Counted from the first letter of the stretch, positions 26,435 to 36,653 are shown. The stretch is 64,000 nt of DNA from Vulcanimicrobiota bacterium (GCA_021107945.1 JAIORV010000155.1:34152-98151); one strand, 5' to 3'. Notes: generated from the sequence alone by a model not told the origin. Numbers and translations are program-made.

Positions 26435-28192
26435 ATGCAGAAAGTAAATTGTGCCATATACGTTCGAAAATCCACGGAAAAAGGTCTGGAGCAGGAGTTC
26501 AATTCTCTCCATAACCAGGAGGAAGCTTGCAAAAACTATATCCTATCCCAGGCCTTCAACGGGTGGGAATATTACAGGACATACGAGGACGGCGGTATCT
26601 CCGGGGGGACGATGAAACGCCCGGGTTTGAATAGGATGCTGAGCGATATGAAGAAAGGACTCGTCCAGGTTGTTGTGGTTTACAAGGTTGACCGCCTTTC
26701 GCGCTCCATTATCGATTTTCACAATATGATGAAGGAATTTGAAGAATATGGATGCAGTTTTGTTTCTATCACCCAGGCATTCGACACCTCCAATTCCATG
26801 GGCAAACTTACTCTCAATATGCTCCTGTCCTTCGCCCAGTTTGAACGGGAGGTCTCCGCGGAGAGGGTCAGGGACAAGATTTCCGCCAGCAAAAAGAAAG
26901 GGTTATGGACCGGTGGATGCCCGCCGCTGGGTTATGACGTGTCGGACAAGAAATTGATTCCAAATCCGAAGGAGGCCGAGCAGGTCAGATTCATCTTTGA
27001 GAAATATCTGGAGATGAAATCGTTAAACAGGCTGAGTGAATTTCTTCTGAGCATCGATGTGAGAAGCAAGAAATGGACCAGTGAGAACGGACTGAAAAAA
27101 GGCGGAAAGGTATTCTCCTGTTCCATGCTTGCCCGCCTGCTGCGCTCCAAAGTCTATATCGGTAGAATTGAGAGTAAAAAAGACGGGAACTCCTACCTGG
27201 GTAAACACCAATCCATCATCGACAGGAAACTCTTTGATCGGGTGCAGTCCCTTATGGACGAAAACCGGAACCAGTTTAACAAAGCCCATAACAAAAACGC
27301 ATATCTTCTGTCCAACAAGATAAGTGACGATCGCGGCAACGTATTTAAGAATCAACAATGCTCCAAGAAAAACTCAAGAAAAAGCTTGAAAGTAGGCTCG
27401 ATAAAATACCGCTATTATGCACTAAAAGGCAAATATCTGCCCTCAGGCGATGTGGACGAGATTACGACAAAGATTGTCAGGGATCTGCTGGATCATCCCC
27501 TGCATAATCTTCTGAGCAGATCCCAGGCAATTGAGTTTAAAGCCATAGATTTTCAGGCTTTAACGCCAAACGAGCAGTCGAAGCTGATGCGGTCAATGAT
27601 CGGCAGAATCATCTACCATGACAACAAGCTGACATATTTCATCAAGATTTACGACTTGACATACCTGAAGGAATTCCAGATGAAGAATTATTTGAATGCC
27701 ACAAATTTTGCAGGTAATGAAGGTGGTCGGAATGGTAACGGAAGGCGTCTGAGTGAGCAGGGTGAAGCCGGAATATACCTGAGTAAGGATGATAATGCAA
27801 TAATTTTTCCGAGCAAAGACGGCCGGGAATTGATCGTAGAAAAAGAGATTTGCATCAATAATCATCCTTCAACTAACAAATACTTGGGGAATGGGAAGAA
27901 GATGATATCCATCGGGGAGAATTGTGACAACCTCATAAAAGCCCTGAGCATTGGATGGCGTTATGAAAAGATGCCACAAAAGGGTCAGTCCATAAAGAAA
28001 ATCGCAGAAACGGAAAAAATGGCAAAACGGACTGTCTATAAATATATCAACTTGAACTACCTCTCACCCAACATTGTCAACAGCATTATGGACAGCGAAG
28101 CCCCGACGCACATTAACCTACAGGCACTCTTCAAAATCGCTTCGAAGTATCCCGACTTCAACGACCAGGAACGGGCGTTTTATAACGTCTGA
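26435..28192 (+). CDS. Large serine recombinase
   Basis: This 585-residue site-specific recombinase has a resolvase/invertase catalytic domain at the N-terminus (AIYVRKSTE, nucleophile Ser in SLHNQEEACKNYI, VVVYKVDRLSRS, LLSFAQFEREV) followed by a recombinase domain (VRFIFEKYLEM) and a C-terminal extension. It lacks an obvious Cys-rich zinc-ribbon (residues near 310-330 have only one Cys), so it may belong to the short-ribbon group common beside DUF2924. It probably catalyses integration and excision of the cassette from 22.4 to 28.2 kb. Confidence 0.9.
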   Translation: MQKVNCAIYVRKSTEKGLEQEFNSLHNQEEACKNYILSQAFNGWEYYRTYEDGGISGGTMKRPGLNRMLSDMKKGLVQVVVVYKVDRLSRSIIDFHNMMKEFEEYGCSFVSITQAFDTSNSMGKLTLNMLLSFAQFEREVSAERVRDKISASKKKGLWTGGCPPLGYDVSDKKLIPNPKEAEQVRFIFEKYLEMKSLNRLSEFLLSIDVRSKKWTSENGLKKGGKVFSCSMLARLLRSKVYIGRIESKKDGNSYLGKHQSIIDRKLFDRVQSLMDENRNQFNKAHNKNAYLLSNKISDDRGNVFKNQQCSKKNSRKSLKVGSIKYRYYALKGKYLPSGDVDEITTKIVRDLLDHPLHNLLSRSQAIEFKAIDFQALTPNEQSKLMRSMIGRIIYHDNKLTYFIKIYDLTYLKEFQMKNYLNATNFAGNEGGRNGNGRRLSEQGEAGIYLSKDDNAIIFPSKDGRELIVEKEICINNHPSTNKYLGNGKKMISIGENCDNLIKALSIGWRYEKMPQKGQSIKKIAETEKMAKRTVYKYINLNYLSPNIVNSIMDSEAPTHINLQALFKIASKYPDFNDQERAFYNV

Positions 28193-28214
28193 TACGAGAC
28201 TGTCGAAAAAGGCA

Positions 28215-28375
28215 TTTTTCACCGCTGAGATCGCGGAGTTCGCAGAGGTCATTCCGAAACCTGGGCTAAGCTTGTTTCGGAAACTAATAGCGACGTCGTT
28301 TGATGAATAGATCCTGAAACAAGTTCAGGATGACGTCTTCAGGATGCCTGCCCCGAACCTGTTTCAGGGACGAAT
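28215..28375. repeat. Dispersed palindromic/REP-like repeats downstream of the recombinase
   Basis: The region holds a 'TTTCACCGCTGAGATCGCGG' unit extended by AGTTCGCAGAG, of a kind scattered through many bacterial genomes. A GTCATTCCGAAACCTGGG unit pairs with a later TTTCGGAA. ATCCTGAAACAAGTTCAGGAT (28307-28327) is a near-perfect palindrome, followed by a CCTGTTTCAGG copy. No gene is seen. Confidence 0.65.
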
Positions 28376-28607
28376 CCAAGCCATTCTGTCTCAAAATTGC
28401 GTGACTACCGCAAAAGATTGACTTTGCAAAAAAGCCCAATGTATGGAAATGGAAGATTCCAGCAAAAAATGCCCGTTTTTGCAAGCTTACCTGAGTCAAA
28501 CTTAATCCGCATAGCGCAAAACCCCGCCACACCACGGGGTTTTCGCCTGAAAAAAGATTGATTCGGGTATGTAAAGTTAACCGAAAATAAAATGGCGGTG
28601 AACTAAA

Positions 28608-28830
28608 AATTCCCTATCTCAACCATACTAGAATCTCACCCACAAAGCATACAATAACAGGGAATTTACAGGGAAATATTAACTTTTTGGACAGGTACAC
28701 TGGCATAAGGAAAAATCGAAATGGAACAAATATAGTAATAAAGGGACTTCCCCCGCTCAAAGAATCCCGCAAAATCCCAAATTCCCTGAAAAGATAACAG
28801 GGAATTTTTTTGGGGTAACAGGGAAAGATT
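28608..28830. repeat. Cluster of CAGGGAA motifs, possible recombinase site
   Basis: ACAGGGAA occurs at about 28657, 28669, 28797 and 28818, with the inverted form TTCCCTG at about 28610 (partial) and 28782. Similar motif clusters often border large-serine-recombinase cassettes. Arms at 28780-28788 and 28798-28806 form a hairpin. Confidence 0.5.
28779..28808 (+). terminator. Hairpin with T-run
   Basis: AAATTCCCTG pairs with CAGGGAATTT around a 9-base loop and is followed by T's on the plus strand. It could end transcription coming from the recombinase side and separates it from the minus-strand defence operon. The same palindrome may be a recombination site. Confidence 0.5.
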
Positions 28831-28864
28831 TTTTGTTATCTCTGAAAAGTATATTATGAATTAG

Positions 28865-29092
28865 TTACTGACATTGTAAATAGGATTTGGCTCTTCGGAA
28901 TTCTTCTATTGATGATCGACTTGCCGTCGGGTTCGGAAATCCATCCTGTAACATCAAAAAAGCTATAGGAGATAGTATCACTGCTCTGCACAAGACTTCT
29001 ATCGGGTTGAGATTGGGATAATACAATCGGTGGGAGTTTATTAAAATGTCATCGTAATTTCGGAATTGAGCGTTAACTCTCTCCACCCCCAT
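28865..29092 (-). CDS. Hypothetical 75-residue protein ending the DpdA/PglZ operon
   Basis: The ATG at 29092 has a strong AGAAGGAG ribosome site inside the end of the HerA-like gene, and the two overlap by 20 bases. A longer reading to 29146 ignores that site. The protein is hydrophobic in the middle (VLCRAVILSPIAFLML) and ends LQCQ. No family is recognised. Tight coupling suggests it belongs to the defence operon. Confidence 0.55.
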   Translation of the reverse strand: MGVERVNAQFRNYDDILINSHRLYYPNLNPIEVLCRAVILSPIAFLMLQDGFPNPTASRSSIEEFRRAKSYLQCQ

Positions 29093-30257
29093 GATTACTC
29101 CTTCTTGGCCTGATAGAGACAATGCCGACCTTTTCTTTTTCATCATCTACTAAAACAGCTTCTCCCACTCTCCCCAGTTTTCTGATATAGGTTTTCAATT
29201 CATTTCCCATATAATCGGCACTCAATGCATTGATCGAATGAATATCTCCCTTTGATGTCAATTTATGACATAGAATGAGGTCACATTGTGAGAGAATCTC
29301 GGAATCAATAGCAGAAGGCTGTTGTGAAGCGACTATGAGTGAGAGCCCGGGCTGTCTGCCTTCCTTTACAAAACGAATAAGGTGCTCCTTCGCAAGCGTG
29401 CTCTTCCCGGAAGGAGCGAATTGATGTGCTTCATCAATTGCCAACCAGACTTTCGGGATATCTGTAAATATTTCCAATTCTTCCATGGCTCTTGCTTTTA
29501 GCCTGGCCTTAAAAAGTTGTTTGGTTAGTATTGAGACTATCAGATTTCTTAAATTGTATCTGCCCGGGTCAAGACTTTTCATATCAATGATGTTAATATG
29601 GTCAGTTTCGAATATATCAAGAAATTTTTGGTAATTTTGAGAAAAAATATTCAAGCTTTCTGCCCATTCCAACCGATTTAAAAGAGCTTCTCTGGTTCTA
29701 TCCTGAACTTTTGCATCCATTTCCACAGCATTGATAATGTCTGAAAGGTAAAAGCTCTTTCCCATACGTCTTTTTAAATTTTGAATAGCTCGAAACAGGC
29801 ATATACCCTGGACGTCAGTCATTCCCAAATTAAAAAAGTCACACCAACCATCTGGCGAAAGATCAGAAGGATTTATCTTAAATGAACCGAATTTTACTCC
29901 TCTTTGTTTCATCTTGTCAAGGATCCTTTCTTCACCAAAGGCATAATTTTCGATAGGATCACCTGCAACAAGAAGCTTTACATTATAACTTTTCGGATTA
30001 AAGCCCCATTTGTTGAGCACATTGTTTTGAGAATAATTTGGTTCAACCATGGTATGATATATTCCCATTGGATCTATTATTATCACCAATTTTTTTTGTG
30101 TAGAATAGATATCTTCAAAAATGTCCTCTATAATATTTCCCATGGTATATGATTTTCCACTGCCCCGTTTACCACAAATTAATATTGACCTGGATTTATC
30201 GCCTTCAATGTAAATATCTTCATCATCTTTCAGATCTCTACCAATAAAAAGTGCCAT
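29073..30257 (-). CDS. HerA-like ATPase
   Basis: This 394-residue ATPase of the FtsK/HerA class has Walker A GKRGSGKSYTMG at residues 29-40, Walker B VWLAIDEAHQFAP, a sensor-like VASQQPSAI, and an arginine-rich EGRQPGLS. HerA ATPases form hexamers that translocate DNA, usually with a nuclease partner; none of that type is seen next to it. It starts one base after the PglZ-like gene stop. In this operon it may move along modified or unmodified DNA together with the PglY-like ATPase. Confidence 0.85.
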   Translation of the reverse strand: MALFIGRDLKDDEDIYIEGDKSRSILICGKRGSGKSYTMGNIIEDIFEDIYSTQKKLVIIIDPMGIYHTMVEPNYSQNNVLNKWGFNPKSYNVKLLVAGDPIENYAFGEERILDKMKQRGVKFGSFKINPSDLSPDGWCDFFNLGMTDVQGICLFRAIQNLKRRMGKSFYLSDIINAVEMDAKVQDRTREALLNRLEWAESLNIFSQNYQKFLDIFETDHINIIDMKSLDPGRYNLRNLIVSILTKQLFKARLKARAMEELEIFTDIPKVWLAIDEAHQFAPSGKSTLAKEHLIRFVKEGRQPGLSLIVASQQPSAIDSEILSQCDLILCHKLTSKGDIHSINALSADYMGNELKTYIRKLGRVGEAVLVDDEKEKVGIVSIRPRRSNHGGGES

Positions 30258-30258
30258 C

Positions 30259-31338
30259 TTATTTCACCTCAACTATAATTAATGGTACAAATGATTCTTG
30301 AAATGATAAGCCACCATGGCAACCCCACTCATTCTTACGAAAGTTTCTCCGTATATAAGGATATTCCAATAGCCAATAATTATCTTCTTTTCCAATAGGA
30401 ATTCCCGTTCTGCCAACCTCATTCTTACAATAATAGCGCATTTGAGGATTAGGCTTTTTACTTTTATTTTCAATCACCTGGAATTGATGTTTATCCTTCC
30501 ATAATATGCCATGATCGGAAATAACAAAAATATATCCAGGTTTTGGAATGATTTCAGATAACTTCTCTATTCTTTCTGTAATTCTATTAATAAATGTTTT
30601 TATGGGAGGTGATTCGTAGTTTTTATGAGTCCATTGATCCAGTCCCATTGTTACAATCTGAATAAAAATCCTGTGTTTATTTTTAATTGATGGGAATTGC
30701 AAAATATTTTCAAATGAATCAACTGGAATGACCTGTTCACTGGAAAAACAGCAAAAAATATTTGATGACAACTCGGTTTTTTCAATATCCCAATAATTGA
30801 AACCCAACAATTCAAATCCCTGTTTGACAAAATAGGTTGGAAGAAATCCCTTGTCAGTAATTATGGGAAAAGATTCCCTGGTTAATGAAGCTGAATCTAT
30901 GAATACAGGGACAATATGACATTCCAAGTCCCTGACATCTTCATAGGATAGCCCATCGACCAGAATAAGAACTATTGAATTTGGTTGGATACTGGATTTC
31001 AAGATATATTCCTTGATATATTTTGAAACTGTTCTGTTTGTAATGCAATTTTGGCGAATGAAATCCAGATTTTCTGGTAGATACGGGTTTATCTCAGATG
31101 TTAACGGATTATGAACCAATTCCACCACCTGAAAGCGTTTTCTAAGTTTCTGAGCAGGATATTTCACCAGGTATCTTTTGGGAGGGTGAAAAAAGTTCGG
31201 TTCATCCAATTCAACTAAGAATCTATCATCATCGACTAACTCGATATTTTTTAAATAAATAGAGGACAAGGGATCCATTTTGCAAATTACAGGTGAATAA
31301 TCGAGCAATTCTTCAAGTTCCTGCAATGAAACTTTCAT
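30259..31338 (-). CDS. PglZ-like alkaline-phosphatase-fold protein
   Basis: The 359-residue protein has the PglZ pattern: a metal-binding VLILVDGLSYED, FVISDHGILW, and the C-terminal HGGLSFQESFVPLII, which is very typical of PglZ. BREX PglZ proteins are usually longer (about 800-900 residues); this one is essentially the phosphatase domain with a 100-residue N-terminus. Its ATG overlaps the stop of the giant ATPase gene, mirroring the PglY-PglZ adjacency of Pgl/BREX systems. No PglX methyltransferase is present. Confidence 0.8.
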   Translation of the reverse strand: MKVSLQELEELLDYSPVICKMDPLSSIYLKNIELVDDDRFLVELDEPNFFHPPKRYLVKYPAQKLRKRFQVVELVHNPLTSEINPYLPENLDFIRQNCITNRTVSKYIKEYILKSSIQPNSIVLILVDGLSYEDVRDLECHIVPVFIDSASLTRESFPIITDKGFLPTYFVKQGFELLGFNYWDIEKTELSSNIFCCFSSEQVIPVDSFENILQFPSIKNKHRIFIQIVTMGLDQWTHKNYESPPIKTFINRITERIEKLSEIIPKPGYIFVISDHGILWKDKHQFQVIENKSKKPNPQMRYYCKNEVGRTGIPIGKEDNYWLLEYPYIRRNFRKNEWGCHGGLSFQESFVPLIIVEVK

Positions 31339-34300
31339 TATCTTCTCCTCTGTACCTGGATATTAACCAGGTTCTTTGAGAATAAATCCTTTAGAAGGCT
31401 AAACATTTCTCCCAACTCCATATTTCTGTCTTTCTTAAGTTCCAGGGCAATTTTGGAGAAATCTTCTTTATGTTTTGATTCTATACTTTTCAAGAAAATT
31501 TTCTCTTCTTCAGTTGCTTTTCCCGGTATCAGTAACCTGGAAATTATCTGATCCCTTAAGCTATTTACCTTATCAGGAAGCTCCGATATCCTGTCCACCC
31601 AGAATTTAAATTGTTCGTAATCGCCTATCAAGTTTTCGGTAAAAGCCTGGATATTCTTTTCTGTTTGTTTCTTCAGGTCATTATATTCTTGTTTTGATTT
31701 TTTCAAGAGATGCTTTTGTTCATCGGCCTCCAGGTTCTGAAAATTCTCAGCTTTGATAATATCATTTTCCAATTCTGATATATTTATTTTTATCTGTCCT
31801 ATTCTGATAGAAACCTTTTCATATACTTCCGTTATTCTGTTTTTTCCGGATTTATCCGGATCAGAATAATTAAATGTTGTTCCTATCCTGGATATTTCCA
31901 CCTTAAGTTTTCTCAACAATTGGCTGTATTTTTCATTGTCTTCATTAAAGATGCCTTGTGCCTCATTATGTCTGCTCTCCTTTTCATCCTTGATTCTGTC
32001 AAACTTCTCTTTCCATAGCTTATGTTGTTTAAGGCCTTCTAATTTTCTTAAAGAAAACATCTGAGATATTTCAGGACAAATTTCCTCGGTTATACGCTTG
32101 GACAGATCATCCATCTGAAATTCACTCAACTGTCTGAAGAGATTCGATCCGATTTCAAGAATATGACGCCACTCCGTATAGCCCTTATTATGGGCAGATA
32201 AAGTTTTTTCTTGATCCTCAACTAATCGTGATAGGCTTTTTTCTAATTCATCAATCTTGATCTCTATTTCAGATAAATCCTCATCGGTTATTTTACTTGA
32301 ATTCATCAGTAATCTTGAAATCACTCTCTTTTTCTCCTCGATTTGCTCTCTGTTCTTTTCGAATTTCTTTTTCAACTTAATTCTGATACTTACAAGGTTT
32401 TGTCCAAAGGATAGAACACTACTCTTAATTTCTTTATCTAGTTGAATTATAATTGAATTAGGTTTATAGATATACGTATCAGCACAGAGTTTCAGTCGAT
32501 CTATTCTGCACTTAAGACCATCAAGGAGTAAAGTTCTTATATGCTCCAGAGTATTCTCCACCCGCTTCAATTCAAAATCTATCTCATCTCTTTCCTCATC
32601 ATCATCTTCATCGCAGCTACCTAACCTGATATGAATTTGCTGTAGCATCTGATTGGCCGATTCAACATTTCTCTTAATTTGCTTTTCTCCGGTAAAAGAA
32701 TATAGAATTTCCAATCTATTTATCAACTCATCATATTGATTTTCCAGACTTTCTTTTAAAGGCACGTCTGCCTGTAACAAGTAAATTAACTTATCTTCTT
32801 CTCTTATGCCTATCATAACTCGCGAACAAAGAAGCCTTAACGCCTCGACTATTTCTTCTTCCAAATATCCTTCTTTCATACAAGCATTGGCCAGTGTATG
32901 GTCTGAAATCGCCATAGTCTTCTTGCCGTCTATAATTCTTTCTTCTCCCTGAATTTTTTCAAGTATTAGAACCTCCAAAGGATGTAATGTTAATAATACT
33001 TTTCCGAATTTACCTTCCCATTTTACTTTTCTTATATACTTGCCAAGATAAGTGCCTATTGAATTTTCAAATGTAGCTGTTGAATTATATCCGAACACTT
33101 TCGCTATTGAGAGCTTCTCATCTTCAATTGCTTCATTTCCCCTCTTTTGCCTCAACTTGATACTGCTTTCAAGAACTCTTCTCATAAGTTTAATGTCATT
33201 TTTATAACTAGTTCTGCAAATCATCGTGGAATAATTTGGCCATCGTTTTCTTGAAATCCGTTCAAAGACATCTTTCAACCTGGAAACACCTATTGTAGAA
33301 ATAGAGTGGCCTTCTACACTTTGAGTTCTTGAAAATATTCCTTCTTTAATATGTTTATCAAGGGGATCGATTAATACTGCCTTTATTTCATCCTTTTGGT
33401 GTTTGGTTAACGACCTGTCACCGGAACCCGACTCCCATCTTTCAAGGTATCTTCTCAAAAGTAATATAAACATAATAGTAACTTTTTTGGGCCTCACAAA
33501 TTCCTTTAATTTCATCAGGGGTCTGGGAATCTCATCCCCTATTACATAATCAGGATTAATTTTTATCGTAATTAGATCATCCTCAATTAATATTTCTCCC
33601 GGTTCGGTTATGTCAAACCGTCTTGTTCCATCAAATTCAAATATAAAAAAATAATGAATATCTCTTTTCTTAACACTTGCCATTGGAGGCACAATGTTGG
33701 AAGTACAAGCAATAAAAACGCTTCGATTTGGATATTCAGGGGAGAAAGTTCCTGTTGACAGGGCGAATAGACTTTCTCTCTGCCCTGTCATTCCAAATGG
33801 ATTCCACTTCTCCAGGGTATGAGAAGCCTTTGACTCGAATAATTGAGGAATGATATATTTGGCGAAGCTGTCAATAACTTCTGTAACATTATTCTCAAAT
33901 TCCTCCTGATAATGCCTGAGAAAACCGCTGAGCATCTCATTGATAATATTAGCTGGTCCCTCTGATTTAATAAGACTTCCCAGGGTGTGACCTTCCAGGT
34001 TGTATATCACTGCTCTTCCAAGAAGCTTATTAATAACTTTATCTACAGCTTTAGACATTCCATATTTTTCAGCAACCTCATCTTTAACTCCCCGGGGAAA
34101 TGCTGCAAGGAGTTTTATTGCATTATGTTCACTTTCATTCCTAATATCGGGAAGGGAAAGGACATTGTTGACCGCTTGGGCGACTTTTCCCTTTGCACCT
34201 TCATAGGTTATTTCTTTTTTAACAAAATCGTCAATCAATTGAATTGGCTTATAAGGTGATTGATTCTTTTGATAATATCTAATTACCCTCTTGAATACTT

Positions 34301-35297
34301 CCGTAACTGTTCTCGGACCGTCTCCCAGATGTTCTTTAAAAGCGATTTGACCCAGTGAATTCAGGGTCTCTCTATCAATAATATCCCTGTATTCTTCAGC
34401 TCCTAATTTTTTTATTATATTATCCCATAATATTTGAGGTGTGCCATGATCATAGAGAGTTAACAAATTACTGTGTATTCCATCTTCCAGAAAGCGATCA
34501 AGTATATCCTTCCTCTTTTCTCTCACCCCTGCTTCAGTATGGCTTGGCATGCTCATAATAATTCCAACAGGAAGACGGCGAATACTCATCCTTGACCAGA
34601 AATCAAATAATTTGGTCAGGTTTTTCATGGTTTGTTTTTCTTTTGGATAAATAAACTGCTGGATTTCATCCAGCAACAGAATTAGGCCTTTGAATCCTGC
34701 GTCAATGGCAATCTTAGATGCTTTCTCAATGAATTCTACAAGTTCACTCTCATTTATTGTTAATAACAAATCGCCCCCTTTATATAAACTCTCAACAACT
34801 TTTGTTGCATCACCCTTTGAAACACCTTCTTTCAGGGCAATTAGCTCAGCTTTCTTTTTCAACGATTTGTCAGTAAGATATTGATAATGATTTTCTATTT
34901 CATCCAAATGCTCTATATTAATTGAGGCAATCTTATATTTACACCAACCATAAAGGGCATGAATTATATCTCTATGATCTGAAAAAGTGAAAGGAGGTGT
35001 TACCAGGAATCCCCTTTCCTCTAATTTCTGCCATAAATGAGATAAAACACTGGTTTTTCCATATCCATAAGGCGAAGTTATATAGCCAAAAACAGCTCTG
35101 TGATCTGGTTTGACTTTCTTATTAATCTTGTTTTCAAGATCATCAGGTTTATGGAGGGGATAATATGTCAGGTTTGTCCGTTTAAACATATTTTCAATAT
35201 CTGCTGGACGCCCTACAAGATCCGTAGATGACACAGTCGGAACAACTTCTTTTTTATCCAGGAGAGGTGCAAATATTTTCAAGAAATCCGAATTCAT
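31338..35297 (-). CDS. Giant P-loop ATPase, PglY/BrxC-like
   Basis: This 1319-residue protein has an N-terminal AAA+-type ATPase (Walker A SPYGYGKTS at about residue 70; Walker B LILLLDEIQQF at about 200), a middle region with winged-helix-like parts, and a long coiled-coil C-terminal third (residues about 850-1270). Length, domain order and adjacency to a PglZ-like gene are as in PglY/BrxC of Pgl/BREX defence. Direct similarity was judged by eye only; a different STAND-like ATPase is possible. It starts one base after the P-loop gene stop. Confidence 0.62.
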   Translation of the reverse strand: MNSDFLKIFAPLLDKKEVVPTVSSTDLVGRPADIENMFKRTNLTYYPLHKPDDLENKINKKVKPDHRAVFGYITSPYGYGKTSVLSHLWQKLEERGFLVTPPFTFSDHRDIIHALYGWCKYKIASINIEHLDEIENHYQYLTDKSLKKKAELIALKEGVSKGDATKVVESLYKGGDLLLTINESELVEFIEKASKIAIDAGFKGLILLLDEIQQFIYPKEKQTMKNLTKLFDFWSRMSIRRLPVGIIMSMPSHTEAGVREKRKDILDRFLEDGIHSNLLTLYDHGTPQILWDNIIKKLGAEEYRDIIDRETLNSLGQIAFKEHLGDGPRTVTEVFKRVIRYYQKNQSPYKPIQLIDDFVKKEITYEGAKGKVAQAVNNVLSLPDIRNESEHNAIKLLAAFPRGVKDEVAEKYGMSKAVDKVINKLLGRAVIYNLEGHTLGSLIKSEGPANIINEMLSGFLRHYQEEFENNVTEVIDSFAKYIIPQLFESKASHTLEKWNPFGMTGQRESLFALSTGTFSPEYPNRSVFIACTSNIVPPMASVKKRDIHYFFIFEFDGTRRFDITEPGEILIEDDLITIKINPDYVIGDEIPRPLMKLKEFVRPKKVTIMFILLLRRYLERWESGSGDRSLTKHQKDEIKAVLIDPLDKHIKEGIFSRTQSVEGHSISTIGVSRLKDVFERISRKRWPNYSTMICRTSYKNDIKLMRRVLESSIKLRQKRGNEAIEDEKLSIAKVFGYNSTATFENSIGTYLGKYIRKVKWEGKFGKVLLTLHPLEVLILEKIQGEERIIDGKKTMAISDHTLANACMKEGYLEEEIVEALRLLCSRVMIGIREEDKLIYLLQADVPLKESLENQYDELINRLEILYSFTGEKQIKRNVESANQMLQQIHIRLGSCDEDDDEERDEIDFELKRVENTLEHIRTLLLDGLKCRIDRLKLCADTYIYKPNSIIIQLDKEIKSSVLSFGQNLVSIRIKLKKKFEKNREQIEEKKRVISRLLMNSSKITDEDLSEIEIKIDELEKSLSRLVEDQEKTLSAHNKGYTEWRHILEIGSNLFRQLSEFQMDDLSKRITEEICPEISQMFSLRKLEGLKQHKLWKEKFDRIKDEKESRHNEAQGIFNEDNEKYSQLLRKLKVEISRIGTTFNYSDPDKSGKNRITEVYEKVSIRIGQIKINISELENDIIKAENFQNLEADEQKHLLKKSKQEYNDLKKQTEKNIQAFTENLIGDYEQFKFWVDRISELPDKVNSLRDQIISRLLIPGKATEEEKIFLKSIESKHKEDFSKIALELKKDRNMELGEMFSLLKDLFSKNLVNIQVQRRR

Positions 35298-35298
35298 C

Positions 35299-35811
35299 TC
35301 AATATCCTCCTTTTAATAAGCTCCAAAAAGATGTTGCATTTTCTATATTAACATGGAGAGAACAACCAATATTCTTAAGGTTCTCTCTAGCTTTGATGAG
35401 ATCATCCCTTCTTAAATTCAATTTGAATTCTCGCATTAATTTCTCATCCGGTGGAAATCTTCCAATTAACAAGTAACGATTGATATCGTCAAGAGCTATA
35501 TTTTTCATAACATCTCTTAATCTGTACCTTTCAAAATCAATATTATCAATTACTACACCTTTAACGGTTGAGGAAAAATTGTATTTTGATTTCATTCCTC
35601 CCGGAATATATTCCAAAATTCCTTCTTTCTCGAGAACCCAACCAATGAAAGTCTTGCCACACCCCGGAGGGCCATACAAGAAACCAGTAATTGACCCATA
35701 GAAAGAGAAATGATCTTTGAGCTTATCAAAAACCTTCCTCTGAGAATCTGTTAACCAATTGTTATCAAATTCTTTTTTTATTTTGTTTATTGCTGAAAGG
35801 TATGATTTCAT
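35299..35811 (-). CDS. Small P-loop ATPase of the defence operon
   Basis: This protein of about 170 residues has a clear Walker A, LYGPPGCGKTFIG, and a Walker B-like KGVVIDNIDF. The ATG at 35811 overlaps the preceding stop (TGATG), so I use it in place of a longer reading to 35931 that would lie inside the neighbour. It is too short for a complete AAA+ domain and may act as a regulatory or loader subunit for the giant ATPase encoded next. Confidence 0.7.
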   Translation of the reverse strand: MKSYLSAINKIKKEFDNNWLTDSQRKVFDKLKDHFSFYGSITGFLYGPPGCGKTFIGWVLEKEGILEYIPGGMKSKYNFSSTVKGVVIDNIDFERYRLRDVMKNIALDDINRYLLIGRFPPDEKLMREFKLNLRRDDLIKARENLKNIGCSLHVNIENATSFWSLLKGGY

Positions 35812-36653
35812 CAGTAAATAACCTCTTGTAATTTGGGTTCTCGAAGAAGACAGATTTGAGTTGCCCAACCTCCGCCTTCTTGTTCCTGAATAAAATCTGG
35901 GTATTGTGTCTTCATCCACTGATAAACCCATTTGAAAGCTTCATTACTCAAAAGGGTCAGACTGTATAAGAAGTCAATAATTTCCTGACTGAAGATAATA
36001 TTACTGCCGTAAGGAATGCCCTGGTCTCGATAAATGAGATCCAGACCCAATAGGATTAGCCATGGGGGACATGAATCACGCCTTTGAAAAATTATATTCT
36101 TGTCATTTTTATCCAAGACTGGAGGTTCTATAAGTTCCACCCATTTAAGTCCTCCTTGAATTGTCCTTTGTGAAACGGAAATATCACTCGGATTGACACC
36201 AAATTTTTCAGCAAACTCCAACTCAATGACTTCCTGGAGTTTTGAGGATAAATCTTTTATATTAATAAGTTGTCCATCTAAATCCAATAGAATTCCACAA
36301 ATTGTGCGGTAACTCCAGGAGAAGCAATTTCGTTGACAATCAGCAGGATTCCATAAAGAAAATAACCTGTAATGCAAAAGATTAGACACAATCTTAAATT
36401 CGTGTAAGTGTGATATTAGGATCCTTCCAAAATCAGACCATCTGCTTTCGGAATCATCAATAATTCTGAGCCTCTTAAGGTTTGACAATACATTTCCAAA
36501 ACTTCTTTCTGTATTAATGGCAGAGAACCTCTCCTGATTTTTCCCTATTCCAAATAGATCATCTATTAATATGCCTTTCTCCATCAATTCAATAATTTCA
36601 GTCAAATATTCGGGATGACTTGAATGGTCTATATGAAAAGTCAATCTCTTCAT
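35811..36653 (-). CDS. Uncharacterised protein, possibly DUF4007-like
   Basis: This 280-residue protein begins with a His-rich start (FHIDHSSHPEYL) and continues with SNLLHYRLFSLWNPADCQ and FSWSYRTICGIL. This loosely resembles DUF4007, a family found in phosphorothioation and BREX-like clusters, in its LLHY...W...F spacing. The evidence is weak. Position (ATGA overlap with the DpdA-like gene, TGATG overlap with the P-loop gene) shows it belongs to the operon. It may be a DNA-binding specificity or sensor component. Confidence 0.5.
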   Translation of the reverse strand: MKRLTFHIDHSSHPEYLTEIIELMEKGILIDDLFGIGKNQERFSAINTERSFGNVLSNLKRLRIIDDSESRWSDFGRILISHLHEFKIVSNLLHYRLFSLWNPADCQRNCFSWSYRTICGILLDLDGQLINIKDLSSKLQEVIELEFAEKFGVNPSDISVSQRTIQGGLKWVELIEPPVLDKNDKNIIFQRRDSCPPWLILLGLDLIYRDQGIPYGSNIIFSQEIIDFLYSLTLLSNEAFKWVYQWMKTQYPDFIQEQEGGGWATQICLLREPKLQEVIY

